A stretch of 64,000 nucleotides of DNA from Parazoarcus communis SWub3 = DSM 12120. Its GTDB lineage: Bacteria; Pseudomonadota; Gammaproteobacteria; Burkholderiales; Rhodocyclaceae. The position numbers and the translations under genes were made by a program. The DNA is taken from assembly GCF_003226565.1 (NCBI RefSeq), contig NZ_QKOE01000015.1:50707-114706 (forward strand), read 5' to 3'. Of the stretch, positions 1-9,126 are shown one piece after another. Each line of letters opens with the position of its first letter. The first letter of the stretch is position 1. The notes beneath the pieces were generated by a model. It was not told the origin of the DNA and ran no database searches. It was given only the letters and a program-made list of their open reading frames with translations.

Positions 1-1458
1 CAGACGGTCGTGTTCGGCAGCCAGCAGCCCGTTGCACAGGGCTTCGCGCTCGGCGGTGTTCATTCCAATGGCCTTCTCGCGATCGATGATGGCGAGTTCG
101 GTCTCGAGGTTTTCGATCCTGCGCTGGCTGTCATCCACCTCGGCAGGGGTGGCATGCAGGCTGATGGCTACCCGGGCGCAGGCGGTGTCGAGCAGGCTGA
201 CTGCCTTGTCGGGCAATTGACGCGCCGGGATGTAGCGATGCGACAGTTTGACTGCTGCCTCCAGCGCCTCGTCCAGGATCTGTACCTTGTGGTGCTTCTC
301 CATCATTGTCGCAACGCCGCGCAGCATCAGCACGCCTTTTTCTTCGGACGGCTCGTCGACCTGCACAACCTGGAAGCGGCGGGTCAGGGCGGGGTCCTTC
401 TCGAAGTACTTCTTGTATTCGGCAAAGGTCGTGGCGGCAACGGTGCGCAGGGTGCCACGCGCCAGTGCTGGCTTGAGCAGGTTGGCAGCGTCGCCGGTAC
501 CTGCGGCACCTCCGGCGCCGACCAGCGTGTGCGCTTCATCGATGAACAGGATGATGGGCTTGGGCGAAGCCTGAACCTCCTCGATGACCGAGCGCAGTCG
601 TTGTTCGAACTCGCCTTTCATGCTGGCTCCAGCCTGCAGCAAGCCGATGTCCAGGGTCAGCAGGCTGACGTCCTTGAGCGCCGGTGGTACGTCGCCCTTG
701 ACGATGCGCTGAGCGAAGCCTTCCACCACCGCGGTCTTGCCGACCCCGGCTTCACCCGTGAGGATGGGGTTGTTCTGGCGGCGGCGCATCAGGATGTCGA
801 TGACCTGGCGGATTTCCTCGTCGCGACCGACGATCGGGTCCATCTTGCCGGAGCGGGCCTGCTCGGTGAGGTCGACGGTGAACTTCTTCAGTGCCTCCTG
901 CTTGCCCATCTGGGCCGGGGCGATCGCGTTACTGTCCTCGCCTGGCTGGCTGCTCGAGCCGTCACGCGCACCCAGGTGTTCCTCAGGAGAGGCTGCCACG
1001 ATACGGGCAAAGTCGTCGGTCAGCACATCGGGCTTGATCCGTTCGAACTGGCGCGATATCCCCATCAGGGCGTTGCGCAGCGAAGGCGTCTTGAGCATGC
1101 CGACGAGCAGGTGGCCGGAGCGGACCTGGCGCTCGCCGAACATCAGCGAGCCATAGACCCAGCCGCGTTCGACTGCAGTATCCAGGTGGGTGGACAGGTC
1201 CGAGATCGAGGTCGAGCCACGGGGCAGGCGGTCGAGTGCTGCCGTCATGTCGGCTGCCAGGCGCGCGGCGTCGAGCTCGAAGTGACGGACGATGTGATGC
1301 AGGTCCGTGTCTTCGGCCTGCAGCAGTTGTTGCAGCCAGTGTTCCAGCTCGACGTAGGGATTGCCGCGCAGCTTGCAGAAGACAGTTGCGCCTTCGATTG
1401 CCTTGTAAGTCAGACTGTTGAGTTTGCCGAAGGAGGCGATCCGACTGATTTCGCTCAT
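1..1458 (-). CDS. clpV: ClpV (TssH), T6SS sheath-recycling AAA+ ATPase, C-terminus beyond window
   Basis: Reading leftward from the ATG at 1458 there are 486 codons with no stop before the window edge, so the C-terminal part is missing. The N-terminal ~150 residues form a Clp-N type repeat domain. AAA+ module 1 has Walker A GEAGVGKT at residues 235-242 and a Walker B ILFIDEAH some 65 residues later. ClpV disassembles contracted TssB/TssC sheaths in the cytoplasm so that subunits can be reused. The linker before the first AAA domain and the T6SS neighbours separate it from housekeeping ClpB. It is the last visible gene of the leftward tss block, 69 bases after tssG. The second AAA domain is expected outside the window. 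Confidence 0.95.
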   Translation of the reverse strand, partial: MSEISRIASFGKLNSLTYKAIEGATVFCKLRGNPYVELEHWLQQLLQAEDTDLHHIVRHFELDAARLAADMTAALDRLPRGSTSISDLSTHLDTAVERGWVYGSLMFGERQVRSGHLLVGMLKTPSLRNALMGISRQFERIKPDVLTDDFARIVAASPEEHLGARDGSSSQPGEDSNAIAPAQMGKQEALKKFTVDLTEQARSGKMDPIVGRDEEIRQVIDILMRRRQNNPILTGEAGVGKTAVVEGFAQRIVKGDVPPALKDVSLLTLDIGLLQAGASMKGEFEQRLRSVIEEVQASPKPIILFIDEAHTLVGAGGAAGTGDAANLLKPALARGTLRTVAATTFAEYKKYFEKDPALTRRFQVVQVDEPSEEKGVLMLRGVATMMEKHHKVQILDEALEAAVKLSHRYIPARQLPDKAVSLLDTACARVAISLHATPAEVDDSQRRIENLETELAIIDREKAIGMNTAEREALCNGLLAAEHDRL

Positions 1459-1527
1459 GCGTCTGTCTCCGTAAGTTGTGTTGTGTCTTGCCGCCGTGGG
1501 CGAGATCAGTGTTTGTTGACGAGAGGG

Positions 1528-2565
1528 TTAAGCAGAAGGGGGAGGGGCGTTTGCTTGCCGCTTCAGCAGCCTTTCTCCATCCAGAACGAGGTCATCCGCA
1601 TCATGTTGCGTCCTACGCTTGCCAAGCCAGCTCGTCCAGCCGAGGCGCGCTCCGCGCGCCAGTTCGAGTTGCGGCACTTCGCTGGCCTTGAGTTGCAGGC
1701 GTGCATCCCAAGCCAGTTCTCCATGAGTATAGAAACGTATCCAGTCCGAGATCCGCGGCAACGCGCTGCCGCCCGGCAACAAGGCGATGTACTGCTTCAG
1801 GCTCATGGGGCCGAGGCGCAAACGGAACTTGCTCTGTCGGTCCCATACTCGACGACCGATGACCACATCGACGCCGAGGTGTCGTTGGCCGATACGGCCG
1901 TGATCTCGCTCCCGCAGCGCCATCCAGTGCCCGACGTATTGTTCAACCTCGACATTCAGGTCGAAGTCGTTGGCGAGAATGGCCTGCAGGCCTTCGGCAT
2001 TGCGGATCTGCCGCGACAGCAGTCCGGCATGGAACAGGCGGGCGTTGTCGGGGACACAATCGCGGTTGCGTAGTGTGGGTTCGCCAATACCGAAAGTGGA
2101 GCCAACATAGTCCGAGAAGCGGTCGTTTTTTGGTCGGTCCAGGCTGACTGTGGGTTGAGCCTGTGCCCAGGCTCGGTAGAACAACGCCAGGAAACGATGG
2201 TGAATTAGATCGAGAAAGCGATTGAAGGTCGCGTCACCGTGGTTTAATTGACGATGACGGGCATATTCTGTTAAGTGAAGCGGTAAAGGACCATTCGGGC
2301 CGAGCAAACCGAAGAAACGTACCTCCAGTCGCGGGGGGTGAAGATCGTTGGCAGGTGTGAATGCGGAAAGGCTGGCAGGGGCGAAAGAAAGTGATGCCTC
2401 TTGGCCGAGGCGCACCGGCTCGTCCTGTGGGCGCAATGCCTCTGCCCAGCGCGGTGCATGCGGAAAGGCACATTCGATCCGGCGCATCGCCTGAAGGAAA
2501 TCGATGGCGTAAGGTGCGCGTTCGAGTGCCGCGAACAGGCTTACAGGATCGGACGCTTTCCGCAT
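1528..2565 (-). CDS. tssG: TssG, T6SS baseplate wedge protein
   Basis: A 345-residue TssG (VasB/ImpH family) protein, the usual length for the family. In known systems two TssG and TssF form the baseplate wedge with TssE and TssK, docking the sheath to the membrane complex. The N-terminal stretch (LFAALERAPYAIDFLQAMRR) and the later conserved FFGLLGPNGPLPLHLTEYA segment are typical. The ATG at 2565 has a GGGGAG ribosome-binding site six bases upstream and lies inside the tssF 3' end, a 25-base overlap that implies coupled translation. The position between tssF and clpV supports the call. Confidence 0.95.
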   Translation of the reverse strand: MRKASDPVSLFAALERAPYAIDFLQAMRRIECAFPHAPRWAEALRPQDEPVRLGQEASLSFAPASLSAFTPANDLHPPRLEVRFFGLLGPNGPLPLHLTEYARHRQLNHGDATFNRFLDLIHHRFLALFYRAWAQAQPTVSLDRPKNDRFSDYVGSTFGIGEPTLRNRDCVPDNARLFHAGLLSRQIRNAEGLQAILANDFDLNVEVEQYVGHWMALRERDHGRIGQRHLGVDVVIGRRVWDRQSKFRLRLGPMSLKQYIALLPGGSALPRISDWIRFYTHGELAWDARLQLKASEVPQLELARGARLGWTSWLGKRRTQHDADDLVLDGERLLKRQANAPPPSA

Positions 2566-4415
2566 CGCGGCTCCCCGTTCATGATCGTGCCTCGTGTCAG
2601 GGAGCGCAGGCTGGTTTGGGTAAAGCTGTTTAGAGACGCGTGACGGGCCAGGAAGTGCTCCATTACGCTGCCGAACAGGAACGCACCGCTCCCCTCGAAT
2701 GCCGATTCGTCAACTTCAAGTTCGATTTCCAGGCCTCGGCCAAAACAGATGGGGCCGGGAAATGGTAGGCGAGCGACAACCGTGTCTACCTTAACGGACT
2801 TAAGCCCTTCGATTTGGCGACGTGCGCTGGCATCGCTGCTCCTGGTGTAGAGCAGGAGCATCTCGCGCAGAGCGCCAGCTCCTTCGTGTGCTGGTGTATC
2901 GACCAAGGAGAGGTGATTGAGCGCCAAGTGGCTGATTAGGCGCCATGCGATCGAGCCATCGGCCAGCATCGCATAAGGGCGAGAGGGGCCGCGCACGCAG
3001 CGGATGTCTTCGACAGGTGCGGCGATGTCGAGCGAAAAGCCGCCGTGCCCCTCACCTTGCGGTAGCAGGATGGGCAGATCTCGATTCGTACAAAGCGTTT
3101 GGATCGACAATTGCCGCAGGTCGGATCGATAGGGTGCTTCGGCCGGGTCGACCAGGGATAAAAATAACTCGCTGCCAATGTAGCCAGTACGTGGCCCGGT
3201 GCGTTTCTGCTTTTCGGACAGCAGTCGAGGCTCCCGTCGACAGGTATAAAAGGCCTGCGTGGAACTAATGCCATTGTCGTGAAAATCAGCGTAGAACGGA
3301 AGGAAACGCAGTTCTTCCTGGGATCCGTGGAAGTGCCCGGTGACGCTGGTGAGCGCGTAGACTTCGTAGTCCATCGGATGTGCACGGTCTGCAACGACGT
3401 GAAACTCGTGACCGCTGTCATTGATATGGATTCGGTCAGCGCGTTTCGGAAAGAGGTTGATTGCGGGTGTGCAGTGAAGCAGAAAGTTTGCGCGATCGAC
3501 CACACTTTCGAGGACCGAGTCACCTTGCCCGAACAATAGGACGAGTTCTATTTCCTCATTGGCTTGAACGATGGCCGGTTTCAGACCGCTGATGTCGAAG
3601 AACAGGAAACGCTCGGGAAATGCGAAGTATTCCTGTACCAGGCGATAACCATCGAAGCTGCGTCGACTAACTGGAAGCAGCGCCTGTTCGTCTTCATAAC
3701 CGCAAAGGCGGACCTGGGTTGGTGGAATGAAATGCTGCCAACTGGACTTTCCGTCAGCGGCTCTCACCAGCGCGCCGAGCGTTGATCCTCCAATCATCTC
3801 GAGCAGGCGATGAGCAACCTCCTGCGCGCCGCCGATATGAATATTTAGCGAGTCCAGTTCGAGTTGGGCGAATTTGAGGCCACCGGTGGTGCGCAAACGC
3901 AGGCGCACGCCACCCCGCACCCTCCCGGTCAGGGGAAGGCGGGCCAGTGGCAGATCAGGAGCAAAGCTGAAGTAGTTCGCCTGGGTCAGCTCAACTGGCC
4001 ATAGACGGAGTGTATGCGCGGTACGGAACTCGCAATGTGTGGTGTCGTTCCGCGTAGATACACTGCGAAACGGTGCTCCTCGGGGCAGGGTGACGCCACT
4101 GGCGAGGTTGGTTTCACCCGGCTCCGGGCGAAACTGTACGATCAGCATCGCAGGCGTCGGCGCGAGATAGTGTGGGTACAGCATCTCCAGCAGGTTTTGC
4201 GTGAAGCGGGGAAACTCCGCATCGATCTTCAGCTGGACGCGCGCAGCGAGAAAGCTGGTTCCTTCGAGTAGACGCTCGACATATGGGTCGGCAACCTCGA
4301 TGCCTTCCATTCCGAGCCGTGCGGCAATCTTGGGAAACTGGCGTGCGAATTCTGCGCCCATCTCTCGCAGATGCTGAAGCTCGCGGTTGTAGTGCTTTAA
4401 CAGCCTAGGGTCCAT
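2541..4415 (-). CDS. tssF: TssF, T6SS baseplate wedge protein
   Basis: A 624-residue TssF (VasA/ImpG family) protein. It starts with the family hallmark MDPRLLKHYNREL, followed by an AxEFARQFPKIAARLG segment and the VERLLEGTSFLAARVQLKID core. In studied systems TssF pairs with TssG in the baseplate and contacts the sheath hub. The gene begins eight bases after tssE ends and overlaps tssG at its 3' end, so tssE-tssF-tssG are probably made from one transcript. Length is normal and nothing looks truncated. Confidence 0.96.
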   Translation of the reverse strand: MDPRLLKHYNRELQHLREMGAEFARQFPKIAARLGMEGIEVADPYVERLLEGTSFLAARVQLKIDAEFPRFTQNLLEMLYPHYLAPTPAMLIVQFRPEPGETNLASGVTLPRGAPFRSVSTRNDTTHCEFRTAHTLRLWPVELTQANYFSFAPDLPLARLPLTGRVRGGVRLRLRTTGGLKFAQLELDSLNIHIGGAQEVAHRLLEMIGGSTLGALVRAADGKSSWQHFIPPTQVRLCGYEDEQALLPVSRRSFDGYRLVQEYFAFPERFLFFDISGLKPAIVQANEEIELVLLFGQGDSVLESVVDRANFLLHCTPAINLFPKRADRIHINDSGHEFHVVADRAHPMDYEVYALTSVTGHFHGSQEELRFLPFYADFHDNGISSTQAFYTCRREPRLLSEKQKRTGPRTGYIGSELFLSLVDPAEAPYRSDLRQLSIQTLCTNRDLPILLPQGEGHGGFSLDIAAPVEDIRCVRGPSRPYAMLADGSIAWRLISHLALNHLSLVDTPAHEGAGALREMLLLYTRSSDASARRQIEGLKSVKVDTVVARLPFPGPICFGRGLEIELEVDESAFEGSGAFLFGSVMEHFLARHASLNSFTQTSLRSLTRGTIMNGEPRCGKRPIL

Positions 4416-4423
4416 GCCCGATC

Positions 4424-4933
4424 TCAGTGGCTACCCAAGTCGCGGACCTCGACCAGACCACTCTCGAGATCCAGTTCGGTACGCAGGAGTAACTCCAGCG
4501 GAATCGGCTGAGCCCAGATCTGAGCAGAAATGCGCACGCCGATGACGTTGTGCCAGTCCAGGACGCTCTCTTGTTGGTCGGTGCTGATTTTTAGCGTGCC
4601 TGGGATGATGCGCGGTTCGAAGCGGGTGAGGGCATCGCTGATGGCGCGTTCAAGTTCGGTGATGTCCAGCGAGGAGGCAGTCTCGCCGGAGAAGCAGGGC
4701 ATACCGTAGTTCAGTACGGACTGATCTGCTTCGGTCCAGTGAGCGAGTCCGTCGCTGGCGGGTGGGCGGGTGGCGTTGAGCAGCCAGGTCAGATCCCGCA
4801 ATACAGCCTCACGCAGCTGCGACCGGCTCAGCACGCTGCGCTCAAGAGCTTCCGTACGTAGTTCGGGTGCATCGTCCCGCAGGCGGTCGAGAAGGGCGGG
4901 CTGAAGCCTGTCCTGAGCTAGTCGTTCAATCAT
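4424..4933 (-). CDS. tssE: TssE, gp25-like baseplate protein
   Basis: A gp25/lysozyme-like baseplate component of about 169 residues. The conserved features are the N-terminal DRLQPALLDRLRDD helix, the LREAVLRDLTWLLNA segment and the ISAQIWAQPIPLELLLRTELDLE strand near the C-terminus. TssE starts sheath assembly in known systems. The frame is open back to an ATG at 4966. I chose the ATG at 4933 because it follows a GGGGGAA ribosome-binding site and overlaps the tagJ stop (ATGATTGA), a common coupling arrangement. The longer form would add 11 residues lying inside tagJ. Confidence 0.92.
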   Translation of the reverse strand: MIERLAQDRLQPALLDRLRDDAPELRTEALERSVLSRSQLREAVLRDLTWLLNATRPPASDGLAHWTEADQSVLNYGMPCFSGETASSLDITELERAISDALTRFEPRIIPGTLKISTDQQESVLDWHNVIGVRISAQIWAQPIPLELLLRTELDLESGLVEVRDLGSH

Positions 4934-5759
4934 CAATGTTCCCCCGTTCTGCGTTTCCGAGGTCAACCCGTCGGATATCGAGCAATGCGAAATCGCCTTG
5001 GTCCGTTGCGAACAGGCGCTGGCCTAGCCCGCGGTAATCTCCTGCGTGTACCAGCCACTCTGTTCGCCAGGCGAGTTTGATTGCGCCATCAGCCTCCTGC
5101 TCAGATCCGGGATAACGGGTCGGGATTACGCCGACGGCTTCGCCGCCGTTGCTGAACTGAAAATGTGCCGGTGCCCAGACGTAATCACGCAGGTCGGTCG
5201 GGGCTTCGATGTCGATACGGCTTAGCCGGGAGAACGGAATCCAGTAGTAACTGCCGTTGATGATTGCTTCACACACCGGACCAAGGCGGCCGTCTGCATC
5301 AGCCAGCCACTCGAATGGGGCGCCATCAATCCTGCCCGGGGTGGCGGGGGCAAGTTCGAAAGCCCGATCGCGCAGTGCGGCGGCCTCAGTTTGCTGACCC
5401 CGTCCAGCGACGAGCAGCGACTCGACGAGCAGCGCCAGCCACTGTTCTGGTTCGCCGAAGACAAGGGGCGCGCGCTTGCCTGCAAAAACTTCACTGCGAA
5501 GGACTTCGCAGCGCAGTGCCTCGCGGTACATCTGGGCCATGGCAAGGGCCGAGACGTCAAGCTCCGCCGCAACGTTGAGTTGATTCATTGCGCGATCCCA
5601 CTGGCCAAGTATGGCAAGCAACTGGAACAGGAAGATGCGGAGCTTGGAGTTCGCCGGTTGGCGACGGATCTCGGCTTGAAGCAGGGACAGTGCTGCTTCC
5701 GGATGTCCCGCCCGCAACTGGGCTTCGGCGTTGTCTTGGTCTGTTGAGGGCATGTTCAT
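4926..5759 (-). CDS. tagJ: TagJ/ImpE, T6SS sheath accessory protein
   Basis: A 277-residue ImpE/SciE family protein. The N-terminal third looks like a TPR-type helical region (AEAQLRAGHPEAALSLLQAE, then repeated helices). The C-terminal half carries the ImpE signature around YYWIPFSRLSRIDIEAPTDL and the following DYVWAPAHFQFSNGGE. TagJ is known to bind the N-terminal helix of TssB and to associate with ClpV in systems of the H1-T6SS type, probably tuning sheath disassembly. It sits between hcp and tssE, and its stop overlaps the tssE start. Confidence 0.92.
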   Translation of the reverse strand: MNMPSTDQDNAEAQLRAGHPEAALSLLQAEIRRQPANSKLRIFLFQLLAILGQWDRAMNQLNVAAELDVSALAMAQMYREALRCEVLRSEVFAGKRAPLVFGEPEQWLALLVESLLVAGRGQQTEAAALRDRAFELAPATPGRIDGAPFEWLADADGRLGPVCEAIINGSYYWIPFSRLSRIDIEAPTDLRDYVWAPAHFQFSNGGEAVGVIPTRYPGSEQEADGAIKLAWRTEWLVHAGDYRGLGQRLFATDQGDFALLDIRRVDLGNAERGNIDD

Positions 5760-5779
5760 TGGTTCCGTCGCGGCAGGGG

Positions 5780-6289
5780 CTACTTGGGCGATATGTCAGT
5801 TTCGAACTGCGAGGTTGCGCTGGATCCACCCGATTCACTCTGGCCACGGTACTCGACAGTAATTTTCTGAAAAGCGAACGACACTCGTTCGATCGCTGCC
5901 TGTCCGCCGCCGCCGACGCCCTCCAGTTCGAGGGCGCTGATCCGTGCGTTGGAGAGGGTGATCGTCAAGTATTCGACAGCTTTGGCGCCGCCTGCTTTCC
6001 GTGCGGTCAGCACTGCCTGTTTGATTGGCTCGTTCGTACGCAAAGCACTCATCAGTCCCGTGCTTGCCCGATCCACCAACTTCGTAACGACGAGCTCCTT
6101 GAGCGCAACCTGATTGGCTCCTGCCCGGCCGGAGGCAGCGGTAGCCGTTGCGCTGGCATTTCCCTGCATGCCCCATGTCCAAGCAAGAACGTCGATTTCG
6201 CTTTTGTGGAGCATGTCCTGCGCTTCACCCTTAATGGGGCCCGACCGGGAGCCTTCGACTTTCAGGAATATGTCACCAATGGCCATCAA
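5780..6289 (-). CDS. hcp: Hcp-family T6SS tube protein, copy 1
   Basis: A 169-residue Hcp (haemolysin-coregulated protein) family member. The fold markers are the N-terminal DIFLKVEG strand, IKGEAQD, the DVLAWTWGM strand and the C-terminal FAFQKITVEY strand. Hcp hexamers stack to form the inner tube and can carry effectors in the lumen. This copy has an Ala/Ser/Gly-rich loop near residues 44-60 and a Ser-rich tail that differ from the adjacent copy, so the two are diverged paralogues. Start is uncertain by one residue (ATGATG). It lies 78 bases downstream of the other hcp. Confidence 0.95.
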   Translation of the reverse strand: MMAIGDIFLKVEGSRSGPIKGEAQDMLHKSEIDVLAWTWGMQGNASATATAASGRAGANQVALKELVVTKLVDRASTGLMSALRTNEPIKQAVLTARKAGGAKAVEYLTITLSNARISALELEGVGGGGQAAIERVSFAFQKITVEYRGQSESGGSSATSQFETDISPK

Positions 6290-6367
6290 CTGGACTCCGG
6301 AAACGCGGTCCTCAGGAAGCTGGCGTCACACCGCCGAGAGGACGGCATGACACCGGCGGATTAGCGA

Positions 6368-6856
6368 TCAACTAACGTCGCCGTGATTCTCGGCGATATT
6401 CCACGTGGCGGTCTTGGTGGATCCCTTGCCGCCTGACGGGGTCTGCTCGGTGTACTCGTACTTGAACTCGGCGAAGTTAAGTACTACGTTCTCGGTCAAG
6501 CGGTCTTCTCCCCCGCTACCGCCCGTGCTGACCGAAGAGATCAGGACCTCTTTCATGGTGATCTTCACGTACTCAAGCGGGGTTTTTCCAGCCTTGCGCA
6601 CGGTGATGACGGCTTGGTCGAAGTGCTCGCCACTGCAGCAGGCTTGAATCAGGGCATGGCTCGATGCATCAATGTATTTGGTAATGGAAAGGTCCTGGAC
6701 ACTCACCTTGCCCGATCCGCCTCCACCACCCATGTGCGTGGTACCGGATTGACTCAAGCCCCAACTCCAAGCTAGGACATCGATTGATTCCTTATGCACT
6801 TTGTCCGTTGACTCGCCCTTGATACTGCCGAGTTTGAGGAACATATCCACTGCCAT
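6368..6856 (-). CDS. hcp: Hcp-family T6SS tube protein, copy 2
   Basis: A 162-residue Hcp. It shows the DMFLKLGSIKGES start, the DVLAWSWGLSQSG strand-turn, a Gly-rich loop near residues 43-48 and the C-terminal LNFAEFKYEYTEQ strand. The ATG has a strong AGGAG ribosome-binding site at seven bases spacing, consistent with high expression. It lies directly after tssC and is preceded by a perfect hairpin. This copy resembles typical structural Hcp more closely than copy 1, so it may be the main tube subunit. That assignment is inference. Confidence 0.95.
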   Translation of the reverse strand: MAVDMFLKLGSIKGESTDKVHKESIDVLAWSWGLSQSGTTHMGGGGGSGKVSVQDLSITKYIDASSHALIQACCSGEHFDQAVITVRKAGKTPLEYVKITMKEVLISSVSTGGSGGEDRLTENVVLNFAEFKYEYTEQTPSGGKGSTKTATWNIAENHGDVS

Positions 6857-6892
6857 GATGAACTCCTATCCATTTGATGCTGCGATGAACTT

Positions 6893-6907
6893 CGGGGAGG
6901 CTCCCCG
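6893..6907. other. Hairpin between tssC and hcp
   Basis: A perfect 6-bp GC stem with a 3-base loop (CGGGGA-GGC-TCCCCG) lies in the 83-base gap between the tssC stop and the hcp start. No run of T follows on the leftward strand, so it does not look like a strong intrinsic terminator. It could protect a processed hcp mRNA end or act as a partial attenuator. Only the sequence symmetry is observed. Confidence 0.5.
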
Positions 6908-6939
6908 CTTTTGAACCACGCGCCAGCCGGACCCAGGGG

Positions 6940-8436
6940 TCAGCTGCCCTTGGTGGACGGGAGCTTGGACACCAGGCGCAGGGAGACGGTCAGCCCTTCG
7001 AGCTGATAGTGCGGGCGCAGGAAGAACTTCGAAGTGTAGTAGCCTGGATTCCCTTCGACCTCTTCGACGATGACCTCGGCTGCGGCCAGAGGGCGACGGG
7101 CCTTGGTGCTCTCTGTCGAATGTGCGGGGTCACCATCGACGTAGTTCATGATCCAGTCTTGCAGCCAGCGCTGCATGTCGTCGCGCTCCTTGAAGGAGCC
7201 GATTTTGTCGCGCACGATGCACTTCAGGTAGTGGGCGAAGCGGCAGGTGGCAAACAGATAGGGAAGCCGCGCGCCGAGGTTGGCATTGGCGGTGGCGTCG
7301 GGGTCGTCGTACTCGGCCGGCTTGTGCAGCGACTGGGCGCCGATGAAGGCGGCAAAGTCGGAGTTTTTCTTGTGCACCAGGGGCATGAAGCCATTCTTGG
7401 CCAGTTCTGCTTCGCGTCGGTCCGAGATGGCGATCTCGGTGGGGCATTTCATGTCTACTCCGCCATCGTCGGTGGGAAAGCTGTGCACCGGCAGATTTTG
7501 CACTGCACCGCCCGATTCGACACCGCGTATGCGGGAACACCAGCCGTATTCCTTGAACGAGCGATTGATGTTCACTGCCATCGCATAGGCTGCATTGGAC
7601 CAAGCATACTTGCTGTGGTCAGCAGCGCCGGTGTCTTCCTCGAAATCGAACTCCTCGACCGGGCTGGTTCGTGCGCCATACGGGACGCGGCTGAGAAAGC
7701 GCGGCATTGCCAGTCCGATGTACTTGGCGTCGTCTGATTCGCGTAGCGAACGCCATGCTGCGTACTCTGGTGTGGTGAAGATCTTGGTCAGATCGCGTGG
7801 GTTGGCTAGTTCCTGCCACGAATCCATCTGCATGATGGTGGGCGAGGCTCCGGTGATGAAGGGACTATGTGCGGCCGCGCAAACCTTAGCCATCTCGCCG
7901 AGGAGTTCGACATCGGGTGGGCTTTGGTCGAAATGATAGTCCCCGACCAGGCAACCGAACGGCTCCCCCCCGAACTGGCCGTACTCTTCCTCGTATACGC
8001 GCTTGAATAGTGGGCTTTGGTCCCATGCAGTACCCTTGTAGCGCTTCAGGGTCTTTCCAAGCTCATTCTTCGAGATGTTGAAGACCCGGATCTTCAGCAT
8101 CTCGTCGGTTTCTGTGTTATTCACCAAGTAATGCAATCCGCGCCATGCACCCTCCAGTTTCTGGAAGTCCGGGTGATGCATGATGAGATTTACCTGTTCG
8201 GTAAGCTTCTGGTCAAGTGCGGCAATGATGGCCTCGATGGACTTCACTACGTCGGAGCCGATCAGGGTGGTCTGTGCCAGGGCCTGTTCGGCCAGTGTAC
8301 GAACGGCATTTTCTACCGCACTGCGAGCCTCGTCGGTCTTGGGTTTGAATTCCTGACGCAGCAGTGATTCGAATTCGTTGCCTTCCAGTGCCAGGGCGCT
8401 GGCCTGGGCTTCGTTCTGTGCTTGTATTTCAGCCAT
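6940..8436 (-). CDS. tssC: TssC, large T6SS sheath subunit
   Basis: A 498-residue TssC (VipB/EvpB family) protein of normal length. Conserved blocks include FQKLEGAWRGLHYLVNNTET, the GEPFGCLVGDYHFDQSP segment, FITGASPTIMQMDSWQELA and the C-terminal FFLRPHYQLEGLTVSLRLV strand. TssC and TssB interlock to form the contractile sheath around the Hcp tube. The gene follows tssB after 62 bases and precedes the two hcp genes, the standard order. Confidence 0.97.
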   Translation of the reverse strand: MAEIQAQNEAQASALALEGNEFESLLRQEFKPKTDEARSAVENAVRTLAEQALAQTTLIGSDVVKSIEAIIAALDQKLTEQVNLIMHHPDFQKLEGAWRGLHYLVNNTETDEMLKIRVFNISKNELGKTLKRYKGTAWDQSPLFKRVYEEEYGQFGGEPFGCLVGDYHFDQSPPDVELLGEMAKVCAAAHSPFITGASPTIMQMDSWQELANPRDLTKIFTTPEYAAWRSLRESDDAKYIGLAMPRFLSRVPYGARTSPVEEFDFEEDTGAADHSKYAWSNAAYAMAVNINRSFKEYGWCSRIRGVESGGAVQNLPVHSFPTDDGGVDMKCPTEIAISDRREAELAKNGFMPLVHKKNSDFAAFIGAQSLHKPAEYDDPDATANANLGARLPYLFATCRFAHYLKCIVRDKIGSFKERDDMQRWLQDWIMNYVDGDPAHSTESTKARRPLAAAEVIVEEVEGNPGYYTSKFFLRPHYQLEGLTVSLRLVSKLPSTKGS

Positions 8437-8498
8437 GCTGGATTCCTCGACGTCGAGTGTGGGCTAGTGTGTGGGGTGCGTACGTCGGCAGGCCCGTT

Positions 8499-9008
8499 CT
8501 ATGCCGATGGTTTCTCTTCCGGCTTGGGTGAAGCTGCAAGTGTTTGCAGTAGCGCCGGATCCTGCAGGACCTTTGCAATCAGCTCCTCGGCTCCCGTCTT
8601 GCCGTCCATGTAGGTGATCAGGTTGGACAGCTGCTGGCGAGCCGTCAGTAACTTGTTCAGGGCGTCGACCTTGCGTGCGACTGCTGCCGGGGAAAAGTCG
8701 TCCATGCTCTCGAAAGTCAGCTCTACGCTGAGATTGCCCTCCCCCGTCAGGGTGTTAGGTACCTGGAAGGCTGCACGGGGCTTCATCGATTTCATCCTGC
8801 TGTCGAAATTGTCGACATCGATTTCAAGGAATTTGCGGTCAGCGACTGGTGCAAGCGGTTCGGCGGGCTTGCCCGACAGATCGGACAGCACCCCCATGAC
8901 GAAGGGCAACTGAACTTTCTTCTCGGAACCATAAAGCTCGACGTCGTATTCGATCTGGACCCGCGGGGCACGATTGCGTGCGATGAATTTCTGGCTGCTG
9001 GTCGACAT
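8499..9008 (-). CDS. tssB: TssB, small T6SS sheath subunit
   Basis: A 169-residue TssB (VipA/ImpB family) protein. It has the N-terminal KFIARNRAPRVQIEYDVELYG block, the LPFVMGVLSDLSG motif and the FxVPNTLTGE-like segment. Its N-terminal helix is the known docking site for TagJ in other systems, and tagJ is present here. The start at 9008 fits family length, with an AGGATCTTC ribosome-binding region just upstream. It heads the sheath pair immediately before tssC. Confidence 0.97.
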   Translation of the reverse strand: MSTSSQKFIARNRAPRVQIEYDVELYGSEKKVQLPFVMGVLSDLSGKPAEPLAPVADRKFLEIDVDNFDSRMKSMKPRAAFQVPNTLTGEGNLSVELTFESMDDFSPAAVARKVDALNKLLTARQQLSNLITYMDGKTGAEELIAKVLQDPALLQTLAASPKPEEKPSA

Positions 9009-9126
9009 GAAGATCCTCCGTCAGGAAAGAATGGTTTGAGTCTGACGTCAGGCGCTGCTGCGATGCAGCCCCTTGGTCAGTGTTGGGTCTTGGGCTACGG
9101 TGGCTGAAGTCAATACAAGCACTAGC

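Noticed and set aside
10..2073. A 687-codon open frame on the + strand at the left edge
   Set aside because: It is antisense to clpV and tssG, whose translations are clearly conserved, and its own product has no recognisable domain.
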